This document shows positions 1 to 6,837 of a stretch of DNA of 18,011 bases, piece by piece. Positions within the stretch are counted from its first letter, which is position 1. Every line of letters starts with the position of its first letter. A program made the translations under genes and the position numbers. Source of the DNA: CAKSHC01 sp045594545 (GTDB taxonomy: Bacteria > Bacillota > Clostridia > Oscillospirales > UMGS1783); NCBI GenBank assembly GCA_045594545.1, contig JAZNYQ010000035.1, positions 1 through 18,011 of the forward strand, given 5' to 3'. A model generated the notes under the pieces. That model searched no databases, was not told the origin of the DNA, and worked only from the letters and a program-made list of their open reading frames with translations.

Positions 1-33
1 GGCTCACAGAACGACATGGCTACGATCCGACTT
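1..33 (-). other. sequencing adapter remnant (MGI/BGI DNBSEQ type)
   Basis: Read on the minus strand, these 33 bases start AAGTCGGATCGTAGCC and end TTCTGTGAGCC. As I remember it, this is the first 33 bases of the MGI/BGI read-2 adapter with no mismatch. The same sequence recurs in inverted orientation at 17945-17977 with one difference. It joins the argH reading frame exactly where ArgH similarity stops, so it is library-derived and not genomic. The in-frame TTG at 33-35 is made of the last adapter base plus genomic TG. Confidence 0.95.
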
Positions 34-1148
34 TGTTCGTGGAGCAGGTGCTGACCCAGCGTCTGGGCGACGTGGGCAAGAAACTGCACACCGCCCGCAG
101 CCGTAACGATCAGGTGGCGCTGGATCTGCGGATGTATCTGCGTGGGCAGATCGACGGCATGATAGCGGCCTTGAAAAAATTTATCGGGGTGCTGGCCGAT
201 CAGGCCGATGCCTACAAAACGGCGGTCATGCCGGGATATACCCATCTGCAGCGGGCGCAACCCATCTTCTTTGGGCATCATTTGATGGCCTATGCCATGA
301 TGCTGGCAAGGGATATTGAGCGTTTGCAGGATTGCCGCAAGCGGCTGAATGTATCTCCCATCGGCTGTTGCGCCTTGGCGGGAACGACCTATGCGACCGA
401 CCGTAAGTTAGAAGCCGAAAAGCTTGGCTTTGACGATATCTGCCGCAATTCCTTAGACGGTGTGTCCGATCGGGACTTTGCGGTGGAGATGCTGGCCGAT
501 ATGGCCACGCTGATGATGCATCTGTCCCGCTTTGCCGAGGAAGTGATTTTGTGGTCGAGTTGGGAATTTAAGTTTGTGGAATTGAGCGATGCTTATACCA
601 CCGGCTCGTCCATCATGCCGCAGAAGAAGAATCCCGATATGGCCGAACTGATCCGCGGGAAAACGGGTCGTGTCTACGGCGATCTGATGGGGTTGCTCAC
701 CACGCTGAAAGGCTTGCCCTTGGCCTATAACAAGGATATGCAGGAAGATAAAGAGTGTATCTTTGATGCCTGCGATACGGTGAATATGTGCATCCCCGTT
801 TTCGAGGGTATGATCGCTACCATGAAAGTCAATACCGATCGCATGAAGCAGGCGGCGGGTGAGGGCTTTATCAACGCGACCGATTTGGCCGACTATCTGG
901 TCAAAAAGGGACTGCCTTTCCGCAGTGCCTATAAGATTTCGGGTCAGATCGTGGCCCATTGCATTGCCACCAAGCAGACCTTGGAGAGTATGACTCTTAG
1001 CGAGTATCAATCCTTTAGCGATCTGTTTGAACAGGATCTGTATGAGGATATTGACCTGACGGCCTGTGCCGAAAAACGCTCCAGCGAGGGCGGCACCTCG
1101 GTGGCGTCTATTGAGTCCCAGATTGCCTACATTAAGAATAAACTGTAA
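34..1148 (+). CDS. argH: argininosuccinate lyase, 5'-truncated
   Basis: ArgH catalyses the last step of arginine synthesis, splitting argininosuccinate into arginine and fumarate in the cytosol as a homotetramer. The visible 370 or so residues carry the family landmarks in order: HTARSRNDQVALDLR near the start, MPGYTHLQRAQP, ALAGTTYATDR, and the fumarase/aspartase-superfamily signature GSSIMPQKKNP. The C-terminus is complete and ends at TAA followed by a terminator. The family is about 460 residues, so roughly 85-90 N-terminal residues are missing. The loss is caused by the assembly ending in adapter at base 33, not by a mutation: genomic sequence begins TG TTC GTG GAG, fitting an (A)TG codon inside the usual IHMFVEQ context. 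Promoter and upstream partner (often argG) are outside the window. Confidence 0.97.
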
Positions 1149-1152
1149 ACAA

Positions 1153-1188
1153 AGAATTTCGCATTGGTACCAATGCGAAATTTTTTTG
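1153..1188 (+). terminator. rho-independent terminator of argH
   Basis: The core is a perfect 26-base palindrome, ATTTCGCATTGGT followed by its complement, starting 8 bases after the argH stop. It runs directly into seven or more T residues. The A-rich left side (AAAGAA) gives partial bidirectional character. Confidence 0.9.
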
Positions 1189-1245
1189 TGCAATAGTGTG
1201 AATTTGGTATGGTTTTCCAAAAGCAAATTTCTCACATCCCGTCAA

Positions 1246-1274
1246 TAGACAAAACAGGGAAGATATGGTATAAT
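1246..1274 (+). promoter_or_regulatory. sigma-A type promoter of the substrate-binding lipoprotein gene
   Basis: TAGACA (1246-1251, 5 of 6 to TTGACA) lies 17 bases before a perfect TATAAT (1269-1274). The -10 box is 30 bases before the ATG at 1305, which leaves room for a leader containing the AGGAGG ribosome site at 1291-1296. Confidence 0.8.
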
Positions 1275-1304
1275 AAAACCATAAAAATAAAGGAGGTCGG
1301 TACG

Positions 1305-2306
1305 ATGAAAAGACTATTGGCATTGGGTATTCTGTTGGGGTTCGTGTTGGGACTTGGTGGCTGTGCCGGTCTCTTTGAAGCAGAAAAAGAGGTCAGACTT
1401 GCCATTGGCATGGGCGGAGCCAATCATCCTGTGCATCGAATCGTGCAGTATGGCTTTGACAAAGGGATTGAGCATCATTGCGCAACCAAGATCGATGCGA
1501 CGATGGATGAAGGCTCGGCAATGGAATTGATGGAAAATTTCAGGAAAGCGATCGAGGAAGAAGGCGCTCAGGGTATGCTGATCTGGTCGGGCGACGATAC
1601 CTTTTATCAATTCATGCGGGATATGAAAAAGGAACACGGCATCGAATTTGTCGTGCCTCATTTCGCCCACGAGTATGTGGATACCAAGAATTTTATTGCC
1701 GCCAATCCCCATTATGATGATCGGAAGATGGGAGAAATGGCAGCCGATATGTTGGTAGAGGCCCTGCACGCCAAAGGCATTACCTCAGGCTCGATCGGCA
1801 ATACGCAAGCGGGTGCGAGTGTGACAGACTGTGCGGCTTCGGATGCGTTTCGTCACCGCTTGAAGGAGATCGCTCCGCAATTCCGTGTTACCGACGTGGT
1901 GTTTGAGGGGCTGAGCCTGGATGCCGCCGCTATAAAAATAGTAGGAATTATAAATTCGAACCCCGATATTGTCGGTGCTTTCGGCACGACGGGCGGCAGT
2001 GCGCAATCTTGGACCAAGGCAATGGAAGATACCGGTCGCACCGATCTGGTGGTGATTGCCGTGGATTATACCGAGGGGAATCTGGATGTATTGGAAAACG
2101 GCCCGATTACCGGACTGATGTGCGCGCCCCTGTATGATGAGGGGTATAACAGTGTCGGCATCCTGCACGACGTCATTCACGGCAAGTCTTACAATCAAAC
2201 CAAGGAGGACTGGGATATTGTCTATGACGTGGTCGGGTTGACCAAAGAGAGCGACCTGACGCCCTATCGGGATCTGATCCGTAACATGACAGAAAACCTC
2301 TCCTAA
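1305..2306 (+). CDS. sugar-type ABC substrate-binding lipoprotein (periplasmic-binding protein, type 1 fold)
   Basis: This 333-residue protein looks like a membrane-anchored receptor of the ribose/galactose binding-protein type (Peripla_BP_4-like). Residues 1-19 are a signal peptide with a positively charged start and a Leu/Gly core, ending in the lipobox LGGC, so Cys20 is the predicted lipidation site. Two-lobed features follow: an early LAIGMGG strand, a mid-protein NTQAGASVTD turn, and the GAFGTTGG and VVIAVDYTEG segments typical of the second lobe. The start at 1305 is set by AGGAGG eight bases upstream and by the signal peptide; an in-frame extension to 1209 lacks both. The gene is flanked by its own promoter and two terminators and has no permease or ATPase beside it. 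It may serve a transporter encoded elsewhere or act as a sensor. The ligand cannot be named; family confidence is high, substrate unknown. Confidence 0.85.
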   Translation: MKRLLALGILLGFVLGLGGCAGLFEAEKEVRLAIGMGGANHPVHRIVQYGFDKGIEHHCATKIDATMDEGSAMELMENFRKAIEEEGAQGMLIWSGDDTFYQFMRDMKKEHGIEFVVPHFAHEYVDTKNFIAANPHYDDRKMGEMAADMLVEALHAKGITSGSIGNTQAGASVTDCAASDAFRHRLKEIAPQFRVTDVVFEGLSLDAAAIKIVGIINSNPDIVGAFGTTGGSAQSWTKAMEDTGRTDLVVIAVDYTEGNLDVLENGPITGLMCAPLYDEGYNSVGILHDVIHGKSYNQTKEDWDIVYDVVGLTKESDLTPYRDLIRNMTENLS

Positions 2307-2316
2307 ACAAACCGCA

Positions 2317-2346
2317 AAACGCAGGGAATTTCCCTGCGTTTTTTGC
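2317..2346 (+). terminator. rho-independent terminator of the lipoprotein gene
   Basis: Arms AACGCAGGGA and TCCCTGCGTT (10 perfect pairs, loop ATT) start 11 bases after the stop and are followed by a T run. Confidence 0.93.
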
Positions 2347-2372
2347 ACATATTTTTGCCTTTGACATACACT
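2347..2372 (+). promoter_or_regulatory. possible sigma-E-like (mother-cell) promoter of the Cys-rich protein gene
   Basis: CATACACT at 2365-2372 matches the Bacillus sigma-E -10 consensus CATACANT exactly. ACATATT at 2347-2353 resembles the -35 box KMATATT (6 of 7), but the spacer is 11 bases, about three short. A start near 2379 would give a leader of about 27 bases containing the GGGAGG ribosome site. A competing sigma-A reading, TTGACA at 2361-2366 plus AATACT at 2383-2388, would start transcription near 2395, inside the ribosome site, and is therefore less attractive. This is inference from consensus only. Confidence 0.4.
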
Positions 2373-2405
2373 ATTAGTGAGAAATACTTAGTGGGAGGCT
2401 AAAAT

Positions 2406-3260
2406 ATGGCTGAATATAAGGTATTGCCGGGTCCGCTGACCGGTTGCGAAAGTCCCAAACATGCGGTGTGTATCAGTGCCAAGCAGGTGTACGACTCCTG
2501 TCGCGACAAGGATTGCTTGGAAGATCTGCGTGTCTATCCGACGGCCTGTTCGCAGGCGGTGCTGGACCGTGCGATCAGTGTACGGGCAAAGGATTGCGAG
2601 ATTCTTTGTTGCTATATCGACGTGGAGGAAGTCCCCTTTAATAACGGCTTCTACACCGTTGATGCCAAGTTTTTCTTCAAGTGCCGCTTCGACGCGTTCT
2701 ATGGTTGCGGCAATCCTCAGCAGATCGAGGGCTTGTGTTGCTACAACAAGCGCGTGATCCTGTACGGCAGCCAGGGCGGCGCTCAGATCTATTCGAGCAC
2801 CTACCGCCCCGATGCCTGCGATCGTCAGGGCCGTATGCGCACCAACCTGCCGCAGGCGGTGGTAGAGGCCGTTGCGCCTATGCCGCTGGCCAGTAAGGTT
2901 GTCAGTTGCCACGACCGTTGCGGTTGCTGTGATTTTGATATTTCCGCCTTGTCGGATAACATCTGCCGCTGCTTCGATGGTGAGCTGGTCGACGACCGTA
3001 ACGGTAACCGTCTGTATGTGACCTTGGGCTTGTTCTCGGTCATTCGTCTGGAGCGGGAAGCCCAGATGCTGGTGCCCAGTTATGATTATTACCTGCCCGA
3101 GAAAGAGTGTTCGGGCCCGTCGGAAGAGGAGCCCTGCCACTATTTCCGCAAGATCGCTTTCCCTGTCGATCAGTTCTCGCCGCCCCGATTCTATGACGGC
3201 GGTTGCGGCTGCAAACCCAAAGAGGACAAAAAAGACAAAAACGATTGCTGCCGTCGCTAA
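2406..3260 (+). CDS. cysteine-rich conserved protein of unknown function, possible spore-envelope component
   Basis: I do not recognise a named family, although the SCRDKDCLEDLRVYPT segment near residues 31-46 recalls an uncharacterised protein of Clostridia. The 284-residue product has 25 cysteines (about 9%), including CC pairs and CxxCxCC at residues around 180. It has a GGCGC segment, a run of Lys/Asp and a final CCRR. There is no signal peptide or membrane segment, so it starts in the cytosol. The centre (VPFNNGFYTVDAKFFF, RVILYGSQGG) looks like a folded beta-rich domain. The start is supported by GGGAGG seven bases before ATG 2406. Arginine codons are mostly CGT/CGC with only two CGG, like gapA and unlike several neighbours, which hints at high expression. 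It is monocistronic, lying between two terminators. The sigma-E-like upstream box and Cys content make a disulfide-cross-linked spore coat role conceivable; metal binding is an alternative. Confidence 0.85.
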   Translation: MAEYKVLPGPLTGCESPKHAVCISAKQVYDSCRDKDCLEDLRVYPTACSQAVLDRAISVRAKDCEILCCYIDVEEVPFNNGFYTVDAKFFFKCRFDAFYGCGNPQQIEGLCCYNKRVILYGSQGGAQIYSSTYRPDACDRQGRMRTNLPQAVVEAVAPMPLASKVVSCHDRCGCCDFDISALSDNICRCFDGELVDDRNGNRLYVTLGLFSVIRLEREAQMLVPSYDYYLPEKECSGPSEEEPCHYFRKIAFPVDQFSPPRFYDGGCGCKPKEDKKDKNDCCRR

Positions 3261-3263
3261 GAA

Positions 3264-3297
3264 AAAAAGAGGAAACTTCGGTTTCCTCTTTTTTTTA
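3264..3297 (+). terminator. rho-independent terminator with UUCG tetraloop
   Basis: Arms AGAGGAAAC and GTTTCCTCT close a TTCG loop (3277-3280), extended by A/T pairs and followed by an eight-T run. The flanking A run makes it potentially bidirectional. It separates the Cys-rich gene from the next operon. Confidence 0.94.
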
Positions 3298-3325
3298 TGG
3301 ATATAGTAAATACGAGGTGAAAAAT

Positions 3326-4027
3326 ATGAGCGATTTTATCCGCTTGGAACACGTGAGCAAAATCTACGGCGAAAAAGAATCACAGGTTTGTGCCCTCGAC
3401 GACGTATCCCTTACCATAGATCCGGGGGAATTTGTGGCGATACTGGGCACATCGGGCAGTGGGAAAAGCACACTGATGAATATGATCGGCGCCCTTGACC
3501 GTCCCACCCACGGGCGCTATTATTTTAACGGAGAAAATATCCTGAATTATTCTGACCGCAAACTCTCCGAGTACCGTAATAAGGTCATTGGATTTATCTT
3601 TCAAGGCTTCCATCTCGACGGGTCGCTGACCGCTTTGGAAAATGTCATGATGCCCCTCATCTACGGCGGAGTACCCAAGAAAAAGCGGGCCGAGCTGGCC
3701 TACCAAGCCTTGGAGCGGGTGGGGCTTGGCGGGCGAGTGGAGCATCGTCCTTCGCAACTGTCGGGCGGGCAAAAACAGCGGGTCTGCATCGCCCGCGCAT
3801 TGGTCAGTTGCCCGAAGGTCATTCTGGCCGATGAACCGACGGGCAATCTCGATCAGCAATCGGGCGAAATGGTCATGAATATCCTTACCGACCTGTGGCA
3901 GGCGGGGTATACCGTCATTATGGTGACGCATAACCATGCGCAGGCCGAGCGGGCGGCGCGGATTTTGGAAATATCCGACGGAAAAGTGTTGCGTGATGAG
4001 AGTACGCGTGGTAAAATAAACCTATAA
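3326..4027 (+). CDS. ABC transporter ATP-binding protein, MacB/LolD/FtsE-like
   Basis: This 233-residue nucleotide-binding subunit has every catalytic motif: Walker A GTSGSGKST (41-49), Q-loop Gln93 in FQGFHL, signature LSGGQ (145-149), Walker B VILADE with Glu170, D-loop TGNLD, and switch His202. The sequence around SYxxKVIGFIFQ and ADEPTGNLD resembles the MacB/LolD/YknY subfamily, which works with FtsX/MacB-type permeases. ATG 3326 is chosen because GAGGTGA precedes it; an in-frame extension to 3203 would run through the upstream terminator. No permease is nearby. Downstream tmk begins 19 bases after the stop, so the gene opens a five-gene operon of otherwise metabolic genes. The transported substrate is unknown. 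I see no convincing promoter in the 66 bases upstream beyond a lone TATAGT at 3302-3307. Confidence 0.92.
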   Translation: MSDFIRLEHVSKIYGEKESQVCALDDVSLTIDPGEFVAILGTSGSGKSTLMNMIGALDRPTHGRYYFNGENILNYSDRKLSEYRNKVIGFIFQGFHLDGSLTALENVMMPLIYGGVPKKKRAELAYQALERVGLGGRVEHRPSQLSGGQKQRVCIARALVSCPKVILADEPTGNLDQQSGEMVMNILTDLWQAGYTVIMVTHNHAQAERAARILEISDGKVLRDESTRGKINL

Positions 4028-4046
4028 GTATGCGGAGGTTTTTGCT

Positions 4047-4715
4047 ATGCGAGGAAAACTGATCGCCATCGACGGCGTGGACAGCAGCGGAAAAGGGTTG
4101 CAAACCCAATTATTATTGGAAACCATGGAACATCGGGGACTCCCTGTGCGTAAATTGCGTTTCCCGGTCTATGAGTCGGACTCTTCGGCGCTGGTCAAAA
4201 TGTATCTGGCCGGTGAGATGGGAGGCGTGTCCGATGTCAACGGCTATGCCGCCTCTCTCTTCTTTGCGGCCGACCGTTATGCATCCTATAAAATGGACTG
4301 GGGCAAGCCTTTATCTGAGGGGCTGAACATGGTGTGCGACCGCTATGTGTCTTCCAACGCCATCCACCAAGCGGTCAAGGTCCCGCCGGACAGCCGCGAT
4401 GAGTTTTTGAGTTGGGTCATGGATCTGGAATATGAAAAAATGGGTCTGCCCAAACCCGACCTGACCATCTTTTTGGATATGCCTGTGGATGTGGCGCTGT
4501 CTTTGATGGACAAGCGGTACCACGGCGACGCCTCGAAAAAGGATATCCACGAGGCCGATCGGGACTATTTGCTGGCTTGCCACGAAGCGGCGGTCTATGC
4601 GGCCGATCATTTTGGCTGGGCCCGCATCAACTGCGTGGAAAACGGCAAACTGCTCTCACCCCATACCATCCACGAAAAAATTATGGATCTGGTCGATCCG
4701 CTGTTTAAGGAGTAA
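4047..4715 (+). CDS. tmk: thymidylate kinase (dTMP kinase)
   Basis: Thymidylate kinase phosphorylates dTMP to dTDP for DNA synthesis in the cytosol. The 222-residue product has an N-terminal P-loop IDGVDSSGKG (residues 8-17), the DRY motif at 98-100 (CDRYVSS) typical of the family, and a LID-like segment RYHGDASKKDIHE. A late acidic helix precedes a short C-terminus. Length is normal (about 205-220). An odd point is that the residue after the P-loop lysine is Gly17, where Ser/Thr is canonical. The start is set by GGAGG at 4034-4038, nine bases before ATG 4047. The stop codon sits four bases before the next gene's start, and AAGGAG at its end serves as that gene's ribosome site. It is probably co-transcribed with its neighbours. 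Confidence 0.93.
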   Translation: MRGKLIAIDGVDSSGKGLQTQLLLETMEHRGLPVRKLRFPVYESDSSALVKMYLAGEMGGVSDVNGYAASLFFAADRYASYKMDWGKPLSEGLNMVCDRYVSSNAIHQAVKVPPDSRDEFLSWVMDLEYEKMGLPKPDLTIFLDMPVDVALSLMDKRYHGDASKKDIHEADRDYLLACHEAAVYAADHFGWARINCVENGKLLSPHTIHEKIMDLVDPLFKE

Positions 4716-4719
4716 TGGC

Positions 4720-5259
4720 ATGATTTATGTATTTTTAGCCAATGGCTTTGAGGAAATCGAGGCCATGTCGGTCATTGATATTCTGCGCCGTGCCGATCTG
4801 GAAGTGACTACTGTCGGCGTTGGCGGTGAGGAGATCACGGGCGCTCACGGCGTTACCGTGAAAGCGGACCTGCCTGCCGATCAGGCCGATTTTATCGATG
4901 TGGATCTGATGGTTTTGCCCGGTGGTCAACCGGGTGCCGATAACCTCACCGAGAGTGACGATGTTCAGCGGTGTATCGATCTGTGCTTGGAGTATCGTGT
5001 GCCCATGGCGGCCATCTGTGCCGCACCCATGGTCTTCGGCCGCAAAGGCTTGCTCGACGGCAAAAAGGCTACCTGCTACCCCGGTTGTGAGGGCGGCATG
5101 GGCAAGGCGGAAATCACGGGCAAGGAAGTGGAGATCGACGATCTGTTCATTACATCCAAAGGCCCCGCCACGGCTCAGATGTTTGCCTTTACCCTTGTCG
5201 GGCTGATGAAAGGCCGTGACACGGTGGATCAGATCTGCAAGGGGATGCTCTATTGCTAA
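4720..5259 (+). CDS. DJ-1/PfpI family protein
   Basis: This is a 179-residue member of the DJ-1/ThiJ/PfpI superfamily, close to the DJ-1 (YajL/PARK7) branch. Key positions are visible: FEEIEAM with Glu14, corresponding to DJ-1 Glu18, and the nucleophile elbow AAICAAPMVF with Cys100. DLMVLPGGQPGADNL forms the central strand and loop, and ITSKGPATAQMFAF the C-terminal conserved segment. Members have been assigned glyoxalase III, deglycase, chaperone or redox-sensing activities; which applies here cannot be decided from sequence. The start at 4720 follows AAGGAG (4707-4712) at the end of tmk. The 3' end overlaps the next gene by seven bases, consistent with translational coupling. Confidence 0.9.
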   Translation: MIYVFLANGFEEIEAMSVIDILRRADLEVTTVGVGGEEITGAHGVTVKADLPADQADFIDVDLMVLPGGQPGADNLTESDDVQRCIDLCLEYRVPMAAICAAPMVFGRKGLLDGKKATCYPGCEGGMGKAEITGKEVEIDDLFITSKGPATAQMFAFTLVGLMKGRDTVDQICKGMLYC

Positions 5260-5762
5260 AACGGGAATGGCGGCGCCAACTGCGGGCGCAGTATGCTGCG
5301 GTATCGCCCTGCGATCTGTCCGAGGCGGTGCGTGCTCTGCCTGTTTACAAGACGGCGCAAACGGTGGCGCTGTATATGGCCGAGGGGTTTGAGGTATCGG
5401 TAAAGGGATTATTAGCGGATACGGATAAGATCATTTTGTTGCCTCGGTGCGAGGCGTCGGGCATGGTCTTTTGCCGTTATGACGGAAATCTTGCCCCCGA
5501 TCGGTTTGGGATCGCAGCCCCTACCACACCCCCGTGGCAGCAAAAGATCGATCTGATGATCGTGCCGGCGCTGGCCTTTGATAAAACGGGTGCCCGTTTA
5601 GGACGGGGCGGCGGGTTTTACGACCGCGCCTTGGCCGAGTATGACGGGGTGAGCGTGGGCGTGATACGGGACGAGTTTTTGTTTGAACAACTGCCCGTGG
5701 AGAAGCATGACCGTCGGGTCGGTCATATTGTTACCGAAAAAGGAGTCTATACCTTTCTATGA
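5253..5762 (+). CDS. 5-formyltetrahydrofolate cyclo-ligase
   Basis: The enzyme converts 5-formyl-THF to 5,10-methenyl-THF with ATP, returning stored folate to one-carbon metabolism. The 169-residue product shows a basic N-terminus KREWRRQLRAQ, the segment ILLPRCEASGMVFCRY, and the diagnostic motif PALAFDKTGARLGRGGGFYDR spanning about 105-125, with Gly/Arg-rich residues forming the nucleotide site. Length is slightly short of the usual 180-200. The start is TTG at 5253, overlapping the DJ-1 gene stop and preceded by AAGGGG; no ATG fits. The 3' end shares ATGA with the next gene. Its location after tmk fits folate/thymidylate metabolism. Confidence 0.92.
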   Translation: MLKREWRRQLRAQYAAVSPCDLSEAVRALPVYKTAQTVALYMAEGFEVSVKGLLADTDKIILLPRCEASGMVFCRYDGNLAPDRFGIAAPTTPPWQQKIDLMIVPALAFDKTGARLGRGGGFYDRALAEYDGVSVGVIRDEFLFEQLPVEKHDRRVGHIVTEKGVYTFL

Positions 5763-6640
5763 AACAAAAACAGATGGAACAAAAAACGGGACTGATCGCC
5801 GCCGGTATCTTTGCGGCCTTGATGCTTTTTGAGGCGGTCGGGCCCTTGATCTTGCCGGAGAATGACGGGATGTACTATTACGTAGCCGCCATTTTTTCAG
5901 CGGCAGTGTTGCTGGTGGCCTCCATTCTTGCGGCGAAAGTACATAAGCAAAAAGCGGGCGAATTTTTCAAGTTAAAGGTATTTCGCCTGCGCTGGTTGCC
6001 CATCACCATAACGGGTGCGGGTGCGGCCATGCTGGGTGCGGCGCTGATCAATCTGGCGCTGTCGAATATCGGCTTGCCCGATTGGATGATGCCGCAGGTA
6101 CAAAATCCCTTTGCGGCGGGCGTGTCCGATCCGATCGCGCCTTTCTTGGCATTGGTAATCGTGCCGGCCATCTTTGAGGAGCTCTTCATTCACGGCGCGG
6201 CGATGAGCGCCTTCGGGCGGCGCGGTGAGGTGGCGGCCGTGGTCTATACCTCCCTGTTGTTTTCCATGTTGCATGGGTCGGTCACCAATTTGTTCGGTAC
6301 CTTCTTTGCGGCGGTCATTTACGGGTATATGACGGTGGTGTGCGGTTCGGTCTATCCCGCCATGCTGGCGCATTTGCTGAATAATCTGCTTTCGGGTACC
6401 ATTACCATGTACGGGCAGAATTTCTTTAATATCGGGTATAACTCGTATTTTCTGTTTGCGGCCGCCATTCTGTTTTTGGTGTGCGGGTTCTTTTTCTTGG
6501 GCTCGCTGGAAAAATATTTCCGCCGCCATGCGTTAGACAACCGCAAAAAGGGCGGCATGTTACCGCTCCCGCTCTTTGTGCCGATATTCGTTTTGTTATG
6601 GGTTGCAAAAATTGTCTTGTCGATATATAATATTTTATAA
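5759..6640 (+). CDS. CPBP family intramembrane metalloprotease homologue
   Basis: This 293-residue multi-pass membrane protein belongs to the CPBP (CAAX protease and bacteriocin-processing, Abi) family. Hydrophobic segments cover about residues 13-31, 41-60, 79-103, 127-145, 156-172, 180-210, 223-245 and 269-293. The three family motifs are recognisable: EELFIH (140-145), where EExxxR is expected; FSMLH (168-172, FxxxH); and HLLNN (205-209, HxxxN). Both glutamates and both histidines of the presumed metal site are kept, but the motif-1 Arg is His. It could still be a protease; a non-catalytic role is possible. It overlaps the upstream cyclo-ligase gene by ATGA and ends the operon, with the terminator right after its stop. 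Substrate unknown. Confidence 0.86.
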   Translation: MKQKQMEQKTGLIAAGIFAALMLFEAVGPLILPENDGMYYYVAAIFSAAVLLVASILAAKVHKQKAGEFFKLKVFRLRWLPITITGAGAAMLGAALINLALSNIGLPDWMMPQVQNPFAAGVSDPIAPFLALVIVPAIFEELFIHGAAMSAFGRRGEVAAVVYTSLLFSMLHGSVTNLFGTFFAAVIYGYMTVVCGSVYPAMLAHLLNNLLSGTITMYGQNFFNIGYNSYFLFAAAILFLVCGFFFLGSLEKYFRRHALDNRKKGGMLPLPLFVPIFVLLWVAKIVLSIYNIL

Positions 6641-6644
6641 GGCA

Positions 6645-6678
6645 AGCGCCCTGCGCTTTGACGCAGGGCGCTTTTTTT
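6645..6678 (+). terminator. rho-independent terminator of the 3326-6640 operon, shared convergent
   Basis: Arms AGCGCCCTGCG and CGCAGGGCGCT (11 perfect GC-rich pairs, loop 6656-6661) are followed by a T run at 6672-6678. It lies between the CPBP stop and the stop of the minus-strand miniprotein gene, so it could serve both, though the T run on the minus strand is poor. Confidence 0.94.
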
Positions 6679-6683
6679 AGCGA

Positions 6684-6806
6684 TTAGCAGCCGCAACCGC
6701 AACCGTTACGGTCGTTGTTGCAAGCAAGGATCCACACCAGGAACAGAATGATGATGATCCAGAGCCAGTCGTTTCCTTCGAACAGATTGCATAAACAGTT
6801 ATTCAT
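6684..6806 (-). CDS. 40-residue Cys-tailed membrane miniprotein, possible spore protein
   Basis: Reading the minus strand from ATG at 6806 gives 40 codons and TAA. The product begins MNNCLCNLFEGNDW, continues with a single hydrophobic helix of about 18 residues (LWIIIILFLVWILA, residues 15-28), and ends in NGCGCGC. There are six cysteines, none in the helix centre. AGAGGTG lies ten bases before the start. The organisation (short polar head, one membrane helix, Gly/Cys tail) resembles small YjcZ-like sporulation-associated proteins of Bacillota; I recall the type, not a specific homologue. It has its own upstream box resembling a sigma-K promoter, and it diverges from mltG. Coding status rests on the clean start/RBS, its composition and the neighbouring terminator. 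Confidence 0.72.
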   Translation of the reverse strand: MNNCLCNLFEGNDWLWIIIILFLVWILACNNDRNGCGCGC

Positions 6807-6837
6807 AAGTCAGCACCTCTTTCTTAGTCTTCACTAT

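Noticed and set aside
33..35. TTG as a genuine start of argH
   Set aside because: The T at 33 is the last adapter base; ArgH proteins have about 85-90 more residues and FVEQ is internal.
453..1235. Long minus-strand open frame opposite argH
   Set aside because: It is antisense to a clearly recognisable enzyme, has no ribosome site and crosses the argH terminator.
1209..1304. N-terminal extension of the binding lipoprotein to 1209
   Set aside because: The extension spans the promoter and ribosome site, and would bury the signal peptide.
2361..2388. Ordinary sigma-A promoter (TTGACA, AATACT) for the Cys-rich gene
   Set aside because: The -10 is weak and transcription would begin near 2395, within the ribosome site; kept only as an alternative to the sigma-E-like reading.
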